From Nocardia suismassiliense (GTDB lineage Bacteria > Actinomycetota > Actinomycetes > Mycobacteriales > Mycobacteriaceae): a stretch of DNA of 64,000 bases. Positions 33,733 through 42,873 of the stretch are shown here, in pieces; within the stretch, counting starts at the first letter, position 1; each line of letters starts with the position of its first letter. A model generated the notes under the pieces. It searched no databases. It saw only the letters and a program-made list of their open reading frames with translations, and was not told where the DNA came from. The translations under genes were made by a program, and so were the position numbers. The DNA lies in contig NZ_LT985363.1 of assembly GCF_900269665.1 (NCBI RefSeq), positions 24,664 through 88,663 of the forward strand, in the 5' to 3' direction.

Positions 33733-35577
33733 GTGACTCTTTCTCCCGCTGCTTCGCCCTCCGACAGCCCCACCACACCACCTCCCGCCGCTTCAAGGAG
33801 CGAGGTCAGCACAGCGCATGCCTTGCGCGACATCGTGTTCGGCTATACCTACGCCCCGCAGCGGCGAGTCCGCGATGCTCTCGTCCACATGTCGGAAGCA
33901 CCCTCGTCGTTCGGTTCTGACGCCGAGGAGGTTCGCTACGGCTATGCACAGCTGGACCGCATCGGCACCGTGCTAGGCGGGTCATGGGTGCAAATTGCTC
34001 GCAACCCCTGGCTCCACGCGGCTACCTTCGACTGGACCACGACGTTGTATCCGCGAGCTGCTGCGTTCCTGTCGCATTCTGGGCTCGGGATCGAGTCGAT
34101 CCTCAAGCTCGGCAATGGCAACAGCTATCAGCAGCAATGCCTGGCCGAACTGGACACCGGCACCGCCAAAGCTGTCTTCGCGTCGACCGAGTTGTCCACG
34201 GGCACTAATGTTCTGGATTTGGGCACCGAAGCACACTGGCACCGGGAAGATCGAACCCTGAGCCTGCACACCCCGACTGCGGGCGCCATGAAATGGATGC
34301 CTAACGTTGCCGAAGACGCAGTCCCCAAGATCGTGATCGTCTTGGCGCGGTTGATCGTCGACGGTAACGACGAGGGCGTGTTTCCGATCGCCTGCCGGGT
34401 GCGTGGCGTCGACGGCCTGGCACAAGGCGTCGAAGTCGCCGCCCTGCCGAACAGCCGTCTATCGGCTCCGATGGACCATGCGGCCTTCATATTCGGGGAC
34501 GGCTTCAGAGTTCCCACAGACGCGTTGCTCGGCGGCAGCTGGGCTCAGTTCACCCCGAGCGGGGAATTCGTGTGCGACCTCGACGATCGTGGTCCACGTT
34601 TCAAACGGGCGAGTGCGGCGTTGCAGAGCGGGAGGATCCTTTACACCGGCGCCGCCGTCGCCGCAGCCCGCGCGGCATGGACACTGTCATACCGCTACGC
34701 CCGCCAGCGCATGATCGACGGCACGCTCTTGGCTGATCGTGACCAGGCTCAGCGGACATTCATCTCCACCGCAGCTCAGCTCGTCGCAATGTCCACAATG
34801 GTCAATCATGCCCGGATGCAATATTCGCTACGCCCCGCCGACGCGGCCAGCGTCGCGTTGGTGACGGCAGCCAAACCGGTCGTCACCGACACCGCCTATC
34901 AGGCGTTGATCGAGGTCAGCCAGCTATGCGGGGCACAAGGCGTACTGGGCGAGAACATGTTCGGCGACTGGGCCGCATGCATCCATGGTGTGCAGATCGC
35001 CGAAGGCATCAACAACTCTCTTCGAGTCGCAGTCGGGCGAGCGCCCCAGTTGGTCGCCAGCGGGGCTGCCGCTGCCGGCATGGACATTTCCCGGGCGCAG
35101 ATCCCCGGTCTGCCTGCGTACCTGCCGTGGTGGCACGAACTGCTACATGTGCGCGAACGTGCTGTCGTCGACGCCGCAGCCATTGAGGTGAGCCTGGGTG
35201 GCACGGCGATCGGCGCGGACTCACTCGCCGTGGACGCTTACACCGTCATGGCCGAACGCCTCGTCGCCGACATCTTCGCCGCCGCCGTCGACCAACTCGA
35301 TGATCCCCGCGCACGCGCCATCGCGGAGAACCTTGTGGCGGTCTTCGTCCTCGAACGCGTCTCAGCCGCGGCCGGATGGTTCACCGCGACGGGGAACCTC
35401 ACCGTCGCCCGCGCCAGCGAACTGTCCAGCGAACTAGCGATGCGCTATACGGCGCTGATTCCCCACCTGGGTGCCATCGCCGGATCCTTCGACATCCCGC
35501 CGCTCTCTGCACCCATCGACCATGACTACCTGCACCAGTGGCCCCTGCGCCTTGGGTGGCAGGGTCGGTGGAGCTGA
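33733..35577 (+). CDS. Acyl-CoA oxidase-like flavoprotein
   Basis: About 614 residues. The signature TELSTGTNVLDLGTEAHW, followed by LHTPTAGAMKWMPN, is that of the acyl-CoA oxidase branch of the acyl-CoA dehydrogenase superfamily (FAD; alpha,beta-oxidation of acyl-CoA with O2). The region AWTLSYRYARQRMI and the C-terminal helical domain also fit. The length is slightly short of typical 650-700 residue oxidases. GTG at 33733 is preceded by CAGGA; the long open frame upstream runs through the methyltransferase relic and is not part of the protein. No thiolase or hydratase partner is adjacent, so a dedicated fatty-acyl tailoring step is as likely as catabolism. Confidence 0.8.
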   Translation: MTLSPAASPSDSPTTPPPAASRSEVSTAHALRDIVFGYTYAPQRRVRDALVHMSEAPSSFGSDAEEVRYGYAQLDRIGTVLGGSWVQIARNPWLHAATFDWTTTLYPRAAAFLSHSGLGIESILKLGNGNSYQQQCLAELDTGTAKAVFASTELSTGTNVLDLGTEAHWHREDRTLSLHTPTAGAMKWMPNVAEDAVPKIVIVLARLIVDGNDEGVFPIACRVRGVDGLAQGVEVAALPNSRLSAPMDHAAFIFGDGFRVPTDALLGGSWAQFTPSGEFVCDLDDRGPRFKRASAALQSGRILYTGAAVAAARAAWTLSYRYARQRMIDGTLLADRDQAQRTFISTAAQLVAMSTMVNHARMQYSLRPADAASVALVTAAKPVVTDTAYQALIEVSQLCGAQGVLGENMFGDWAACIHGVQIAEGINNSLRVAVGRAPQLVASGAAAAGMDISRAQIPGLPAYLPWWHELLHVRERAVVDAAAIEVSLGGTAIGADSLAVDAYTVMAERLVADIFAAAVDQLDDPRARAIAENLVAVFVLERVSAAAGWFTATGNLTVARASELSSELAMRYTALIPHLGAIAGSFDIPPLSAPIDHDYLHQWPLRLGWQGRWS

Positions 35578-35751
35578 GGATTCGCCCGCACCCGGGCGCG
35601 GATCGTCGGGTGAGATGGGCGCGGAGCCCGCCCGCCGCCGGGCAGCCCGATACGATCGAACTGTCATGACACTGCATCGCGCAAGATCTGTCGGCGCCGG
35701 GGACACTCTCCGGCCAGCGTGCGCTGGTTGGCAACGGCACGGGTTCCGGCG

Positions 35752-37266
35752 ATGACGGCTGCTCACATTGGTGATCGCAACCTCTCCGATCCGGCCGTCG
35801 GCGATACCGACGCACAGGGCGACGACAGACTTCGTGTCCATCCCGCCCGCCGCTCCGCGAACGCGGACACGATCGCCGTCGGCAGCGTGATCCGCGCCTA
35901 CCGGCTGAGCAAAACACCGAAGTGGACGCAAAAAGTCCTCGCCGACAAGATGGGCATGACCCAGCAGCACCTCAGCAACATCGAGAAGGGGCTGCGGACA
36001 GTCCTCATTCCGCTGCGGCGGCGCTTCGCCGAGGTCCTCGACATCCCGCCGGAGCAACTTGGGCTATCGGAGCACTCGCGAATCGCGATGTCACAGTCTC
36101 AACCGGCGACCGCCCCTGACGTCGGGCAGAGTTGTGCGCGCTGGCTGGCTGAGCGCGAGTGGCTCAACAACCACCGTGGAGTGCTGGCCACCCGCGCCGC
36201 CGATTGGTATCCGGCCTCGGTGCGTGTGCGCGAGACTTCACTTATCGCGCCGCCTGAGTGGCTGCCCGACGAACCTGTCGAACTCGACAGCATCAGTTTG
36301 GAGCTGATCGAGCCTCCGGTAACCGCCACCATTACCGGGCGCGAAGCCACAACTCTGCCACTACGTCCGCTGCGGGCTCCAGCGATACATTTCGACTCCT
36401 ACACCGCCGCGATCGGACATCTCAACCGGCCTCGTCTCTTTGAGTCCCGGCCCAGCTTCCGCTATCTCGGCGGTTCGCTGGGCGAAGCTCACATGAGGTT
36501 CGGGCTCGGCGCGTACTTCGACAAGCTCGATGTCAGCGAAGCTCTCGGCCACGAGCTGGCCGTGGCGTGCATGACCAGCGACGCAACATCTCCGACGCCG
36601 TGGCATGCTCGACTACCGTTTCGTGAGTCGATCGACCCGTTCGATCCGCTCGCACGGGCAATTATTCCGGCCATCACCACCCTGACCATCCGGCGTCGAC
36701 GGGTTCCTGCCGAGCCGTCGTTCCTGCTGCACTGGCGTGACCCCTCCCGTGTCGCAACGGCGGCCGGCGTCTTCGATGTGATTCCGGCCGGGGAGTTTCA
36801 GCCCTCCACGGTGGCGCTGTGGGATCGCGGCAACGATTTCGGGATCTGGAAGCAAATGGTGCGCGAGTACTCCGAGGAACTGCTGGGTGCACCCGAACAC
36901 GACGGGACACGCACGCAGGCAATCGACTACGAAGGATGGGATCTCTACCGGGCATTGACCGATGCGCGATCAGACGGGCGAGTCCGCGCCTACGCACTCG
37001 CGATGGGACTGGACGCGCTGACTCTCGCTGCGACGATCCTGACCGTGACCGTGATCGACGACGACGTTTTCACCGAACTCTTCGGCGAGACAGTCCGATA
37101 CAACGACGAAGGCGAAATCGTCGGTGTCAACGGCAAACCCGGTGCCGAAGGAATCCCGTTCACCGAGGAGTCGGTCGCCGACACCTTGGCGCACAAGCCC
37201 ATGGCAGCACCCGGAGCCGCCGCGCTGATGCTGGCCTGGGAGCACCGCGACCTTCTGCTCAACTAG
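35752..37266 (+). CDS. XRE-family HTH regulator with large C-terminal domain (504 aa)
   Basis: The N-terminal helix-turn-helix (about 43-98; WTQKVLADKMGMTQQHLSNI) is of the Cro/C1 type. A 400-residue C-terminal domain is paralogous to the whole of the next protein: FLLHWRDPSRV, then IPAGEFQPS, then RGNDFGIWKQMVREYSEEL. REYSEELLG (about 371-379) resembles the core RExxEE of a Nudix box, but the upstream Glu is lacking. The C-terminal part may bind or hydrolyse a small nucleotide-type ligand; inference. It is probably an auto-regulated repressor of the pair. Confidence 0.75.
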   Translation: MTAAHIGDRNLSDPAVGDTDAQGDDRLRVHPARRSANADTIAVGSVIRAYRLSKTPKWTQKVLADKMGMTQQHLSNIEKGLRTVLIPLRRRFAEVLDIPPEQLGLSEHSRIAMSQSQPATAPDVGQSCARWLAEREWLNNHRGVLATRAADWYPASVRVRETSLIAPPEWLPDEPVELDSISLELIEPPVTATITGREATTLPLRPLRAPAIHFDSYTAAIGHLNRPRLFESRPSFRYLGGSLGEAHMRFGLGAYFDKLDVSEALGHELAVACMTSDATSPTPWHARLPFRESIDPFDPLARAIIPAITTLTIRRRRVPAEPSFLLHWRDPSRVATAAGVFDVIPAGEFQPSTVALWDRGNDFGIWKQMVREYSEELLGAPEHDGTRTQAIDYEGWDLYRALTDARSDGRVRAYALAMGLDALTLAATILTVTVIDDDVFTELFGETVRYNDEGEIVGVNGKPGAEGIPFTEESVADTLAHKPMAAPGAAALMLAWEHRDLLLN

Positions 37267-37281
37267 CCTCCGGAGGACCAT

Positions 37282-38400
37282 GTGACCGCCGTGCCACCGC
37301 CCACTCGTCAACAGTGGCTCGAGGTACGTAAGTACCTGCGAGAGAACAGGTTCGAGCTGACCGCGCACGCGGCCGCCGAGTTCCCTGGGCTGCTGAAAGT
37401 CGCTGGCACGCCGCTGCTGACCCGACGGGGCTGGATACCTTCCACGCCCCTCCCCCTCGACCAGGTCACGATTGACCTCACACCGACGGCACATCGGCAC
37501 TTCGATGATCTCGAAGCAGCTGCGCAGATGGGCCTGCCAACCCACGAAGACGGATCGCCGTTCAGCAGCTATGCCGACACCATGTCGAGCCTCGCCCGAC
37601 CCGCCGTATTCGCAGACCGAACCACCTATCGCCTCGCCGATGCCGACTTGACCGGCCCGGCACCGCACCTGCGATTCGAGATCGGAAGCTACTTCGACAG
37701 CGTGAACTTCGGAGAAGCCGCCGCTCACGAGTTCGCCGCGACTCACCGCGGCTCGCCGACCGGATCGCGTCTGCGGTCTGCGATCGCCGACCCCTGTGAC
37801 CTGACCCGCCGTCGCGCGAACATGGCGATCAGCACCCTTACCATCGTCCACAACGTGCGCGAGGGTCACGCGAAGCTACTTCTGCATTGGCGTGATCCTG
37901 CCAAGGTCGGCCACGCCGGCGGAATGTTCCAAGTCCTACCCGTGGGCATCTTCCAGCCCTCGGGTGAGCAGCTGTGGAATCGCGACAACGACTTCTCGCT
38001 GTGGAAGAACATCCTCCGCGAGCTGGCCGAGGAGCTGGGCGGCCACACCGAGGACTACGGCAGCGAGAACGCCCCCATCGACTACCAGCGGTGGGAATTC
38101 GCGTCCCGTCTGGATCAGGGGTTGCTCGACGGTCACGTCCAGGCACTGTGCTTGGGCCTGGGTGTGGATCCGCTTTCGTTCGCCACCGACCTGCTCACCG
38201 CGATCGTCATCGATTCCGAACTCTTCGAGGACCTCTTCGGCGCCGTAGGTGGCGACAACGACGAAGGCCAGATCCTGGACGCCAAGCCGTTCACCACCAC
38301 CAGCCTCGAACACCTGGTCACCGACTACCACCTGCAAGCCGCAGGGGCCGCCACACTGCGACTCGCCGAGAAAATACAACTCCCAGCTGTACAGCTATGA
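37282..38400 (+). CDS. HTH-less paralogue of the preceding regulator (372 aa)
   Basis: GTG start six bases after GGAGG and 15 bases after the upstream stop. Collinear with the C-terminal domain of the 35752 gene: LLLHWRDPAKV, LPVGIFQPS and NDFSLWKNILRELAEELGG (about 236-254). RELAEELGG is a good match to the end of a Nudix box, yet the full GX5EX7REUXEEXGU consensus is not met. It may be the enzyme or ligand-binding partner whose state the HTH protein senses. Tandem duplication followed by loss or gain of HTH is the simplest origin. Confidence 0.7.
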   Translation: MTAVPPPTRQQWLEVRKYLRENRFELTAHAAAEFPGLLKVAGTPLLTRRGWIPSTPLPLDQVTIDLTPTAHRHFDDLEAAAQMGLPTHEDGSPFSSYADTMSSLARPAVFADRTTYRLADADLTGPAPHLRFEIGSYFDSVNFGEAAAHEFAATHRGSPTGSRLRSAIADPCDLTRRRANMAISTLTIVHNVREGHAKLLLHWRDPAKVGHAGGMFQVLPVGIFQPSGEQLWNRDNDFSLWKNILRELAEELGGHTEDYGSENAPIDYQRWEFASRLDQGLLDGHVQALCLGLGVDPLSFATDLLTAIVIDSELFEDLFGAVGGDNDEGQILDAKPFTTTSLEHLVTDYHLQAAGAATLRLAEKIQLPAVQL

Positions 38401-38471
38401 GCTGTTAGACAGGCGGGGCGTGGACGTAGATGCTCACTTCCAACAGCTGCCCAGTTGGACAGGAGCACACG

Positions 38472-38903
38472 ATGAACCAGAACACCCAGGTCACGGTTTT
38501 ACCTGATTGGCACCAATTGCAGGCCGCTTGCTGGAACGCCCTCAGCGAGAACGCACACCCGGTCGCGCGGGCAGCGGCGCAGCTCGCCGAGATCATTCGA
38601 GCCGAGCAAGACCCTGCGTCCACCACGACCTCGGCCCTCCTTCGCCGCGAGCTCCTGATCGCCGAGATCAACGCGTGGGTCAATGACCACGTGGCCGGCC
38701 TGAACACCCTCGGAGCCACCGTCGATCGGTTCACCCAGCTCGGTGTCGCCGCTCACGCGTACCTGCACGGCGACAACCGCGGAGCCGTCGACCTCAATTT
38801 GGAGAAGCTGGCCAACGCCTGGACACAGGTCGTGGCCGAGGTCGAGAAGGCTCGCATGGCCCGCACACCCCACCCTCAACGCCAGACAGTCGCAACGAGC
38901 TGA
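38472..38903 (+). CDS. DUF4254-like protein (143 aa)
   Basis: ATG preceded by AGGAG. The helical layout HPVARAAAQLAEIIRAE, then RRELLIAEINAWV, then TLGATVDRFTQLGVAAHAYL resembles the DUF4254 family, common in Nocardia and related genera and of unknown function. The C-terminal 15 residues are not conserved in character. It is a separate unit ended by a strong hairpin at 38948. Confidence 0.6.
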   Translation: MNQNTQVTVLPDWHQLQAACWNALSENAHPVARAAAQLAEIIRAEQDPASTTTSALLRRELLIAEINAWVNDHVAGLNTLGATVDRFTQLGVAAHAYLHGDNRGAVDLNLEKLANAWTQVVAEVEKARMARTPHPQRQTVATS

Positions 38904-38947
38904 ACTTACCTGTCCCCCAACATAATTGAATTACCCCTCGCACAAAA

Positions 38948-38980
38948 GCGTTGGGCCACACCAGCAGTGTGGCCCAACGC
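38948..38980. terminator. Perfect 14-bp hairpin terminator
   Basis: GCGTTGGGCCACAC, loop CAGCA, GTGTGGCCCAACGC. It is preceded on the plus strand by AAAA, which gives TTTT after the stem on the minus strand. It lies 45 bases after the stop at 38903. Strong terminator candidate, possibly bidirectional. Confidence 0.75.
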
Positions 38981-39057
38981 CTGTGTGAATGCCGCCGCCG
39001 CCACCTCGCCGAGGTTCGTACCGTCGCAGCAGCCGCCCTCCCATTCCAGAGGTCGGT

Positions 39058-40059
39058 GTGACCATTCGACCCGACATGGGAGGCACCGCCGTGGCAGCGA
39101 CATTTCCCCTCGCGCACCTCGACGCGTTGGTCTCGGCCGCGATTGAGTTCGGGCTCATCGATCGCACGCGCGCTGACGCAGCCATCTGGACCCTGCAGTA
39201 CCGCGGTGACCCCTCCGCGCCCGCACCGGAGTTGGTCCCGGGACCGGTCGCGTCGAATCTGCATCCCATCGCGGTCTGTAAGGCCGCCGAGCACTACCTG
39301 CACCAGACCGCATCCGAGTCGACAGTCGGCGCCATTTTCGCGAGGGCCTTAGTTGATCAGGTACGTACCGCCGCGGCCATGTGCCTGCCGCAGCAAGACC
39401 GCGTGCTGGAATTGCGCGACGGCCAGTTGGTGCCGGCGTATCACCGCTCGCCGATATTCCGCCGCACCCCATGGGAAATCACCTCGCTGAAAGACCTGCC
39501 AACCACACCCGCCACCCCACCGATCGGCTCCAGGCAGCCCGACCTCGCGCCAGCGAACCAGCCATTGACCAACACGGTGCCGAACGGATGGGAAGCCCCT
39601 CGCTCCGGCGCGCACCAGCGACCGCCAACGGCGGGCGGGACCGACAAGACGCCACGCCCGGTCACGCTCGCGCCACCGGATCACGACAAACTCGTTCGCT
39701 ACCTTTCCGCACGCGGATGGTCGGCAAGCGGCAAGACGAGCAACGGAATGCCGCTCTGGACGCACCCCGGCAACCGGCAGGCGATGATCCCTATCCCGCC
39801 ACGGATCGAGTTCGACGACGACACGGAGTGGCTACTGCGGGCCGTGCACACCCTCGCGACCCTCGAACATCGACGTGTAGTCGCAGAACTGCTCACCGAA
39901 ATCAGCCAGGAACCCGATGGCCTCAACACCGAGTGCATGGGCACGGTGATCGCGGCCGCCCCACGCCGAGGATCCTGCGAACACATCGGCCCAGCGCATC
40001 CGCCAGAAACGCAGCTCGAACTGGAGGGTCCTGGCTCTGAGTCAGGCGTGGACATCTAA
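39058..40059 (+). CDS. Hypothetical protein (333 aa)
   Basis: Not recognised. Two ordered parts are joined by a long Pro/Thr-rich linker (about 140-215). Residues 10-135 are helical and 220-295 are mixed alpha/beta (HDKLVRYLSARGWSASGKT and NRQAMIPIP). The tail is acidic. GTG at 39058 with AGAGGT upstream is preferred; ATG at 39076 would shorten it by six residues. Soluble. Confidence 0.65.
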   Translation: MTIRPDMGGTAVAATFPLAHLDALVSAAIEFGLIDRTRADAAIWTLQYRGDPSAPAPELVPGPVASNLHPIAVCKAAEHYLHQTASESTVGAIFARALVDQVRTAAAMCLPQQDRVLELRDGQLVPAYHRSPIFRRTPWEITSLKDLPTTPATPPIGSRQPDLAPANQPLTNTVPNGWEAPRSGAHQRPPTAGGTDKTPRPVTLAPPDHDKLVRYLSARGWSASGKTSNGMPLWTHPGNRQAMIPIPPRIEFDDDTEWLLRAVHTLATLEHRRVVAELLTEISQEPDGLNTECMGTVIAAAPRRGSCEHIGPAHPPETQLELEGPGSESGVDI

Positions 40060-40336
40060 GGCGCTCCAGCTCAAACGAATTCCGGTTCGATCGCTGGTGT
40101 GCGAGCCTCGAGACTAGCCAGAGTGCATGGTGGCCTCGGTGACCGCGTCCTGCACGAAGCGCCTCTACGAACGCCGACCCGCTGCACCTGACGTTCATGT
40201 TCGGGCTCAGCGGAAGTCCGCAGCCGACTACGCCAGCCTCGCGAAGCGGCCCATCGAGGGCTCCGGCCACCACCCAGTGGACCGATATGTTGGCCGGCGG
40301 CTACAACACGTCTCTCAACGGCCGTTAGGGAAAGGC

Positions 40337-40609
40337 TCATCGAGAATTACGTCGGCGGTGAGGCGGAACGCGTTCGCCCCTCGCGGCCATCGCTCGGCCC
40401 GCCCAGTCGCGGTTGCGGCGCACCGGATCCGGTGCCATACCGGTCTTCAAGGTGCCAGGATGCGCCGCGATGTGCGCGGACTGGGAGTTCTGGAACGCGC
40501 CCCAGTCGTCGATAGTCCATTTCTCTGGGGACTTGTCAGTGACGTCGGCCCAGTAGGTACCGCCGCAGCCCCCTTGGTCGACGTTGCAGGGAAAGCTCAT
40601 CCGCTCCAT
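40337..40609 (-). CDS. Small hypothetical zinc-finger-like protein (90 aa)
   Basis: ATG with AGGAGG upstream. The first 50 residues contain FPCNVDQGGCGGTYW and later SAHIAAHPG, so two Cys and two His could hold one zinc ion. The rest is basic. Not recognised. Confidence 0.5.
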   Translation of the reverse strand: MERMSFPCNVDQGGCGGTYWADVTDKSPEKWTIDDWGAFQNSQSAHIAAHPGTLKTGMAPDPVRRNRDWAGRAMAARGERVPPHRRRNSR

Positions 40610-41104
40610 CGCTCAATCCTCCTGCGCGTCGATCGGCTCGTCCAGGTCGATGACCTTGGCACGGGTCCAGTAGTTGCGACATTCAATGACAGTGGTGTCG
40701 CGCTGGGACGAGGGCAGGCAGACCCTTGTGCTTACCCTCCGAGAAAGAATCGGCCTCGGGGATTCCGGGCCTTGTGGCAGAGCGCCGGGATGACGTGGTC
40801 GTTGAGGTAGGACCGGCCGATCAATTCATCGCGCACACTGAACAGAAATTGCCGCCGGAGGCCGGTCTTGCAGTCTTCGTGGGCAGGCTGGGGTGGGGTC
40901 GAACGTGCTTCCAGGCGTCGATCAGCTGGCCGACGAGCGGGTCCACCGGTTTGGTGGACACTGGGGGCCTTGTTGGCGGGCACCTGCCTGGCACCGGCCC
41001 CACCACTGCGGGGGTTTGGGGAAGGCCGCCGCGAATCCGCGACGGGTTCCCGAGTGGTGGGGCCTACCAGCAACGGCCGTGGCGGCAGCCGCGTGTGGGT
41101 CTGC
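40610..41104. other. 495-base gap with protein-like fragments in different frames
   Basis: On the minus strand a fragment VDPLVGQLIDAWKHVRPHP (about 40900-40960) is followed in another frame by DELIGRSYLNDHVIPALCHK (about 40770-40830), and in a third by CRNYWTRAKVIDLDEPIDAQ, ending just before the 40609 gene. Each reads like protein but none has a full frame with a ribosome site. Possibly one decayed gene or two tiny genes. No family recognised. Confidence 0.3.
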
Positions 41105-42055
41105 TTAGCCTTGCAACGCGGCGGTGGCGTCGACATGGCCGAGCAGGTGCAACTCGGTGGGCACGGAGGCGTCGGTGGGCTCGTTCTCGCGGTACACCGC
41201 CGCCAGATTGATCACCACCCGGTCCGCGTCGCTCCAGTGAGCAGTCTCGCTGCATTCGAAGGTTGCCGCGGCCTGCCAGACCGAGATTCCTTTGCGCTGG
41301 CACGCGATTGCGTGGTCCCTGATGTGTTCGAGGTAGCTGCGGAAACGCAGCAGGCCAGCGGAATCGATGACAGGACCGTGGCCAGGCACGATCGCCGCAG
41401 GGTCAAGGCTCAACATCTGAGAACACGCGGCGATCCATCGGTCGACGGGACCGGTATGGATGACGGGGTGGGTGTCACTGAATACCAGATCACCCGCGTA
41501 GATGATGCGGGCATCAGGGACGTGAGCAAACACGTCGCTGGCGGTGTGCGCAGGGCCGGCGTCGATCAGCTGGACTGTGCGGTGGCCGACCTGCAGTTCG
41601 CGCTCACCGACGAATAGCTCGTTGGCGAGCGTGGGCTCGAGCCCGTTGAGATCGAAGGCCTCCCCAATGCCGTTGAGGAACTCACGGACCCCGGCCGGGA
41701 CCGGCGCCTTGAGGTCGTTGATTAACTGCCACCAACGGTCTTGACGCATCTGCTCGGCTGCGGCTGCCGTGGCGATGATCGGGACGTCGGCCCACAGCTG
41801 GTTACCCCACCAATGGTCGATGTCGCCGTGGGTGTTGACCACGGCCCGGATCTGGGTGTCGGGCCGGGTGGCGTGGATCGCCTGCTGGAGTCGCTCAGCC
41901 TCCGCGAGGCCGAATTGGGTGTCGATCAGCACCGCCTCGTCGCCGTCGACAACGAGACCGGAGTTACTGCGGCACCACGTGCCGCTGGGGTGGAGGTAGA
42001 CGTAGTCGCCGGCACCGATCTGGTGCAGGCCATGGATGTAGGGAATCGAGCGCAT
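41105..42055 (-). CDS. Metallo-beta-lactamase-fold hydrolase
   Basis: A 316-residue MBL-fold protein. The metal motif is THGDIDH (75-81), that is HxDxDH with Asp in place of the second His of HxHxDH. The remaining ligands are visible as DAGPAHTASD, YAGDLVF and VPGHGP. The family hydrolyses esters, thioesters, lactones or phosphodiesters. ATG at 42055 with GGGAAG upstream fits the family N-terminus; the longer frame is spurious. It is downstream of and co-directional with the 42112/42870 regulator pair, which probably controls it. Substrate unknown. Confidence 0.85.
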   Translation of the reverse strand: MRSIPYIHGLHQIGAGDYVYLHPSGTWCRSNSGLVVDGDEAVLIDTQFGLAEAERLQQAIHATRPDTQIRAVVNTHGDIDHWWGNQLWADVPIIATAAAAEQMRQDRWWQLINDLKAPVPAGVREFLNGIGEAFDLNGLEPTLANELFVGERELQVGHRTVQLIDAGPAHTASDVFAHVPDARIIYAGDLVFSDTHPVIHTGPVDRWIAACSQMLSLDPAAIVPGHGPVIDSAGLLRFRSYLEHIRDHAIACQRKGISVWQAAATFECSETAHWSDADRVVINLAAVYRENEPTDASVPTELHLLGHVDATAALQG

Positions 42056-42111
42056 GGTGGAACTTCCCTGGAGATGTAGTTGTAGCGAGCGCGTGGCGAG
42101 GCGGTGCGGAA

Positions 42112-42873
42112 CTACGGTCCTGCGACGACGTGCCAGGTAATCGGTGCTGTGGGCGTGGTGTCCCCCCTCCAGGTCGAGCGCAGCATGGGTAGTCCGAGGT
42201 CCGGTGCCAGTGCGTCGTCGGAATACATCTCGCTCTCGGCTCCGTTGCTCGCGTCGATGCGGCTGTAGCCACATCGCAGCACCTCTGCATGAAGGCCGAA
42301 GGCGCGCGGATAGATCCGCAGGTCGCTCTCGCGGATAAGGAACAGGAAGTGTGCTTCGTTGTTCGCCTCCCATGCCGCCATGCGTACCCGCGATTCGAGT
42401 GCGCGTCGCTCGTCGATCGGTCCTCCGGTCTCGGTGCCAGGGGCGACGATTCGAGCACCGGGGCGTCGGCGCCCGCGGCATTGCCGAAGGAACTCGGTAA
42501 TGATCGATGTGGCGATCGCTAGTTGGTTCATCGCTGTGGTGTATTCCGATATCAGCGCGACGAGTTCGCCGATAGCGGGGGCGCGGTCACTGGCATCGTG
42601 GCAGCGGCTGACGCGCGCGTAGGCCTGGGCGCCGTGCTCCGGAAACACCATGTTGATTGTGTGCGCCCACGCGATGGCGTTCTCTCGGACGCCGAATTGC
42701 CATCGGACATCGGTACTGTCGGTGAGCTCGCGTAGCAGCCCTAGCTCGCGTGCACATGGGAGGCACCTGTGGGCAGGGAGTCGGTGTTCGCAGATGCCGC
42801 GCTCGCATCGTTCGAGTACGGCGGCCAGGAACGGATCGACGGTTTCGTTCGTGCGGAGTTGGATGGCCGTCAT
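42112..42873 (-). CDS. Hypothetical protein coupled to the XRE regulator (253 aa)
   Basis: The ATG overlaps the regulator's stop (ATGA). The N-terminus carries CERGICEHRLPAHRCLPC, a likely zinc ribbon, followed by a helical region to about 150 and a C-terminal beta-type region (HFLFLIRESDLRIYPRAFGL). Not recognised. Stoichiometric co-translation with the HTH protein suggests a partner or effector of it. Confidence 0.65.
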   Translation of the reverse strand: MTAIQLRTNETVDPFLAAVLERCERGICEHRLPAHRCLPCARELGLLRELTDSTDVRWQFGVRENAIAWAHTINMVFPEHGAQAYARVSRCHDASDRAPAIGELVALISEYTTAMNQLAIATSIITEFLRQCRGRRRPGARIVAPGTETGGPIDERRALESRVRMAAWEANNEAHFLFLIRESDLRIYPRAFGLHAEVLRCGYSRIDASNGAESEMYSDDALAPDLGLPMLRSTWRGDTTPTAPITWHVVAGP

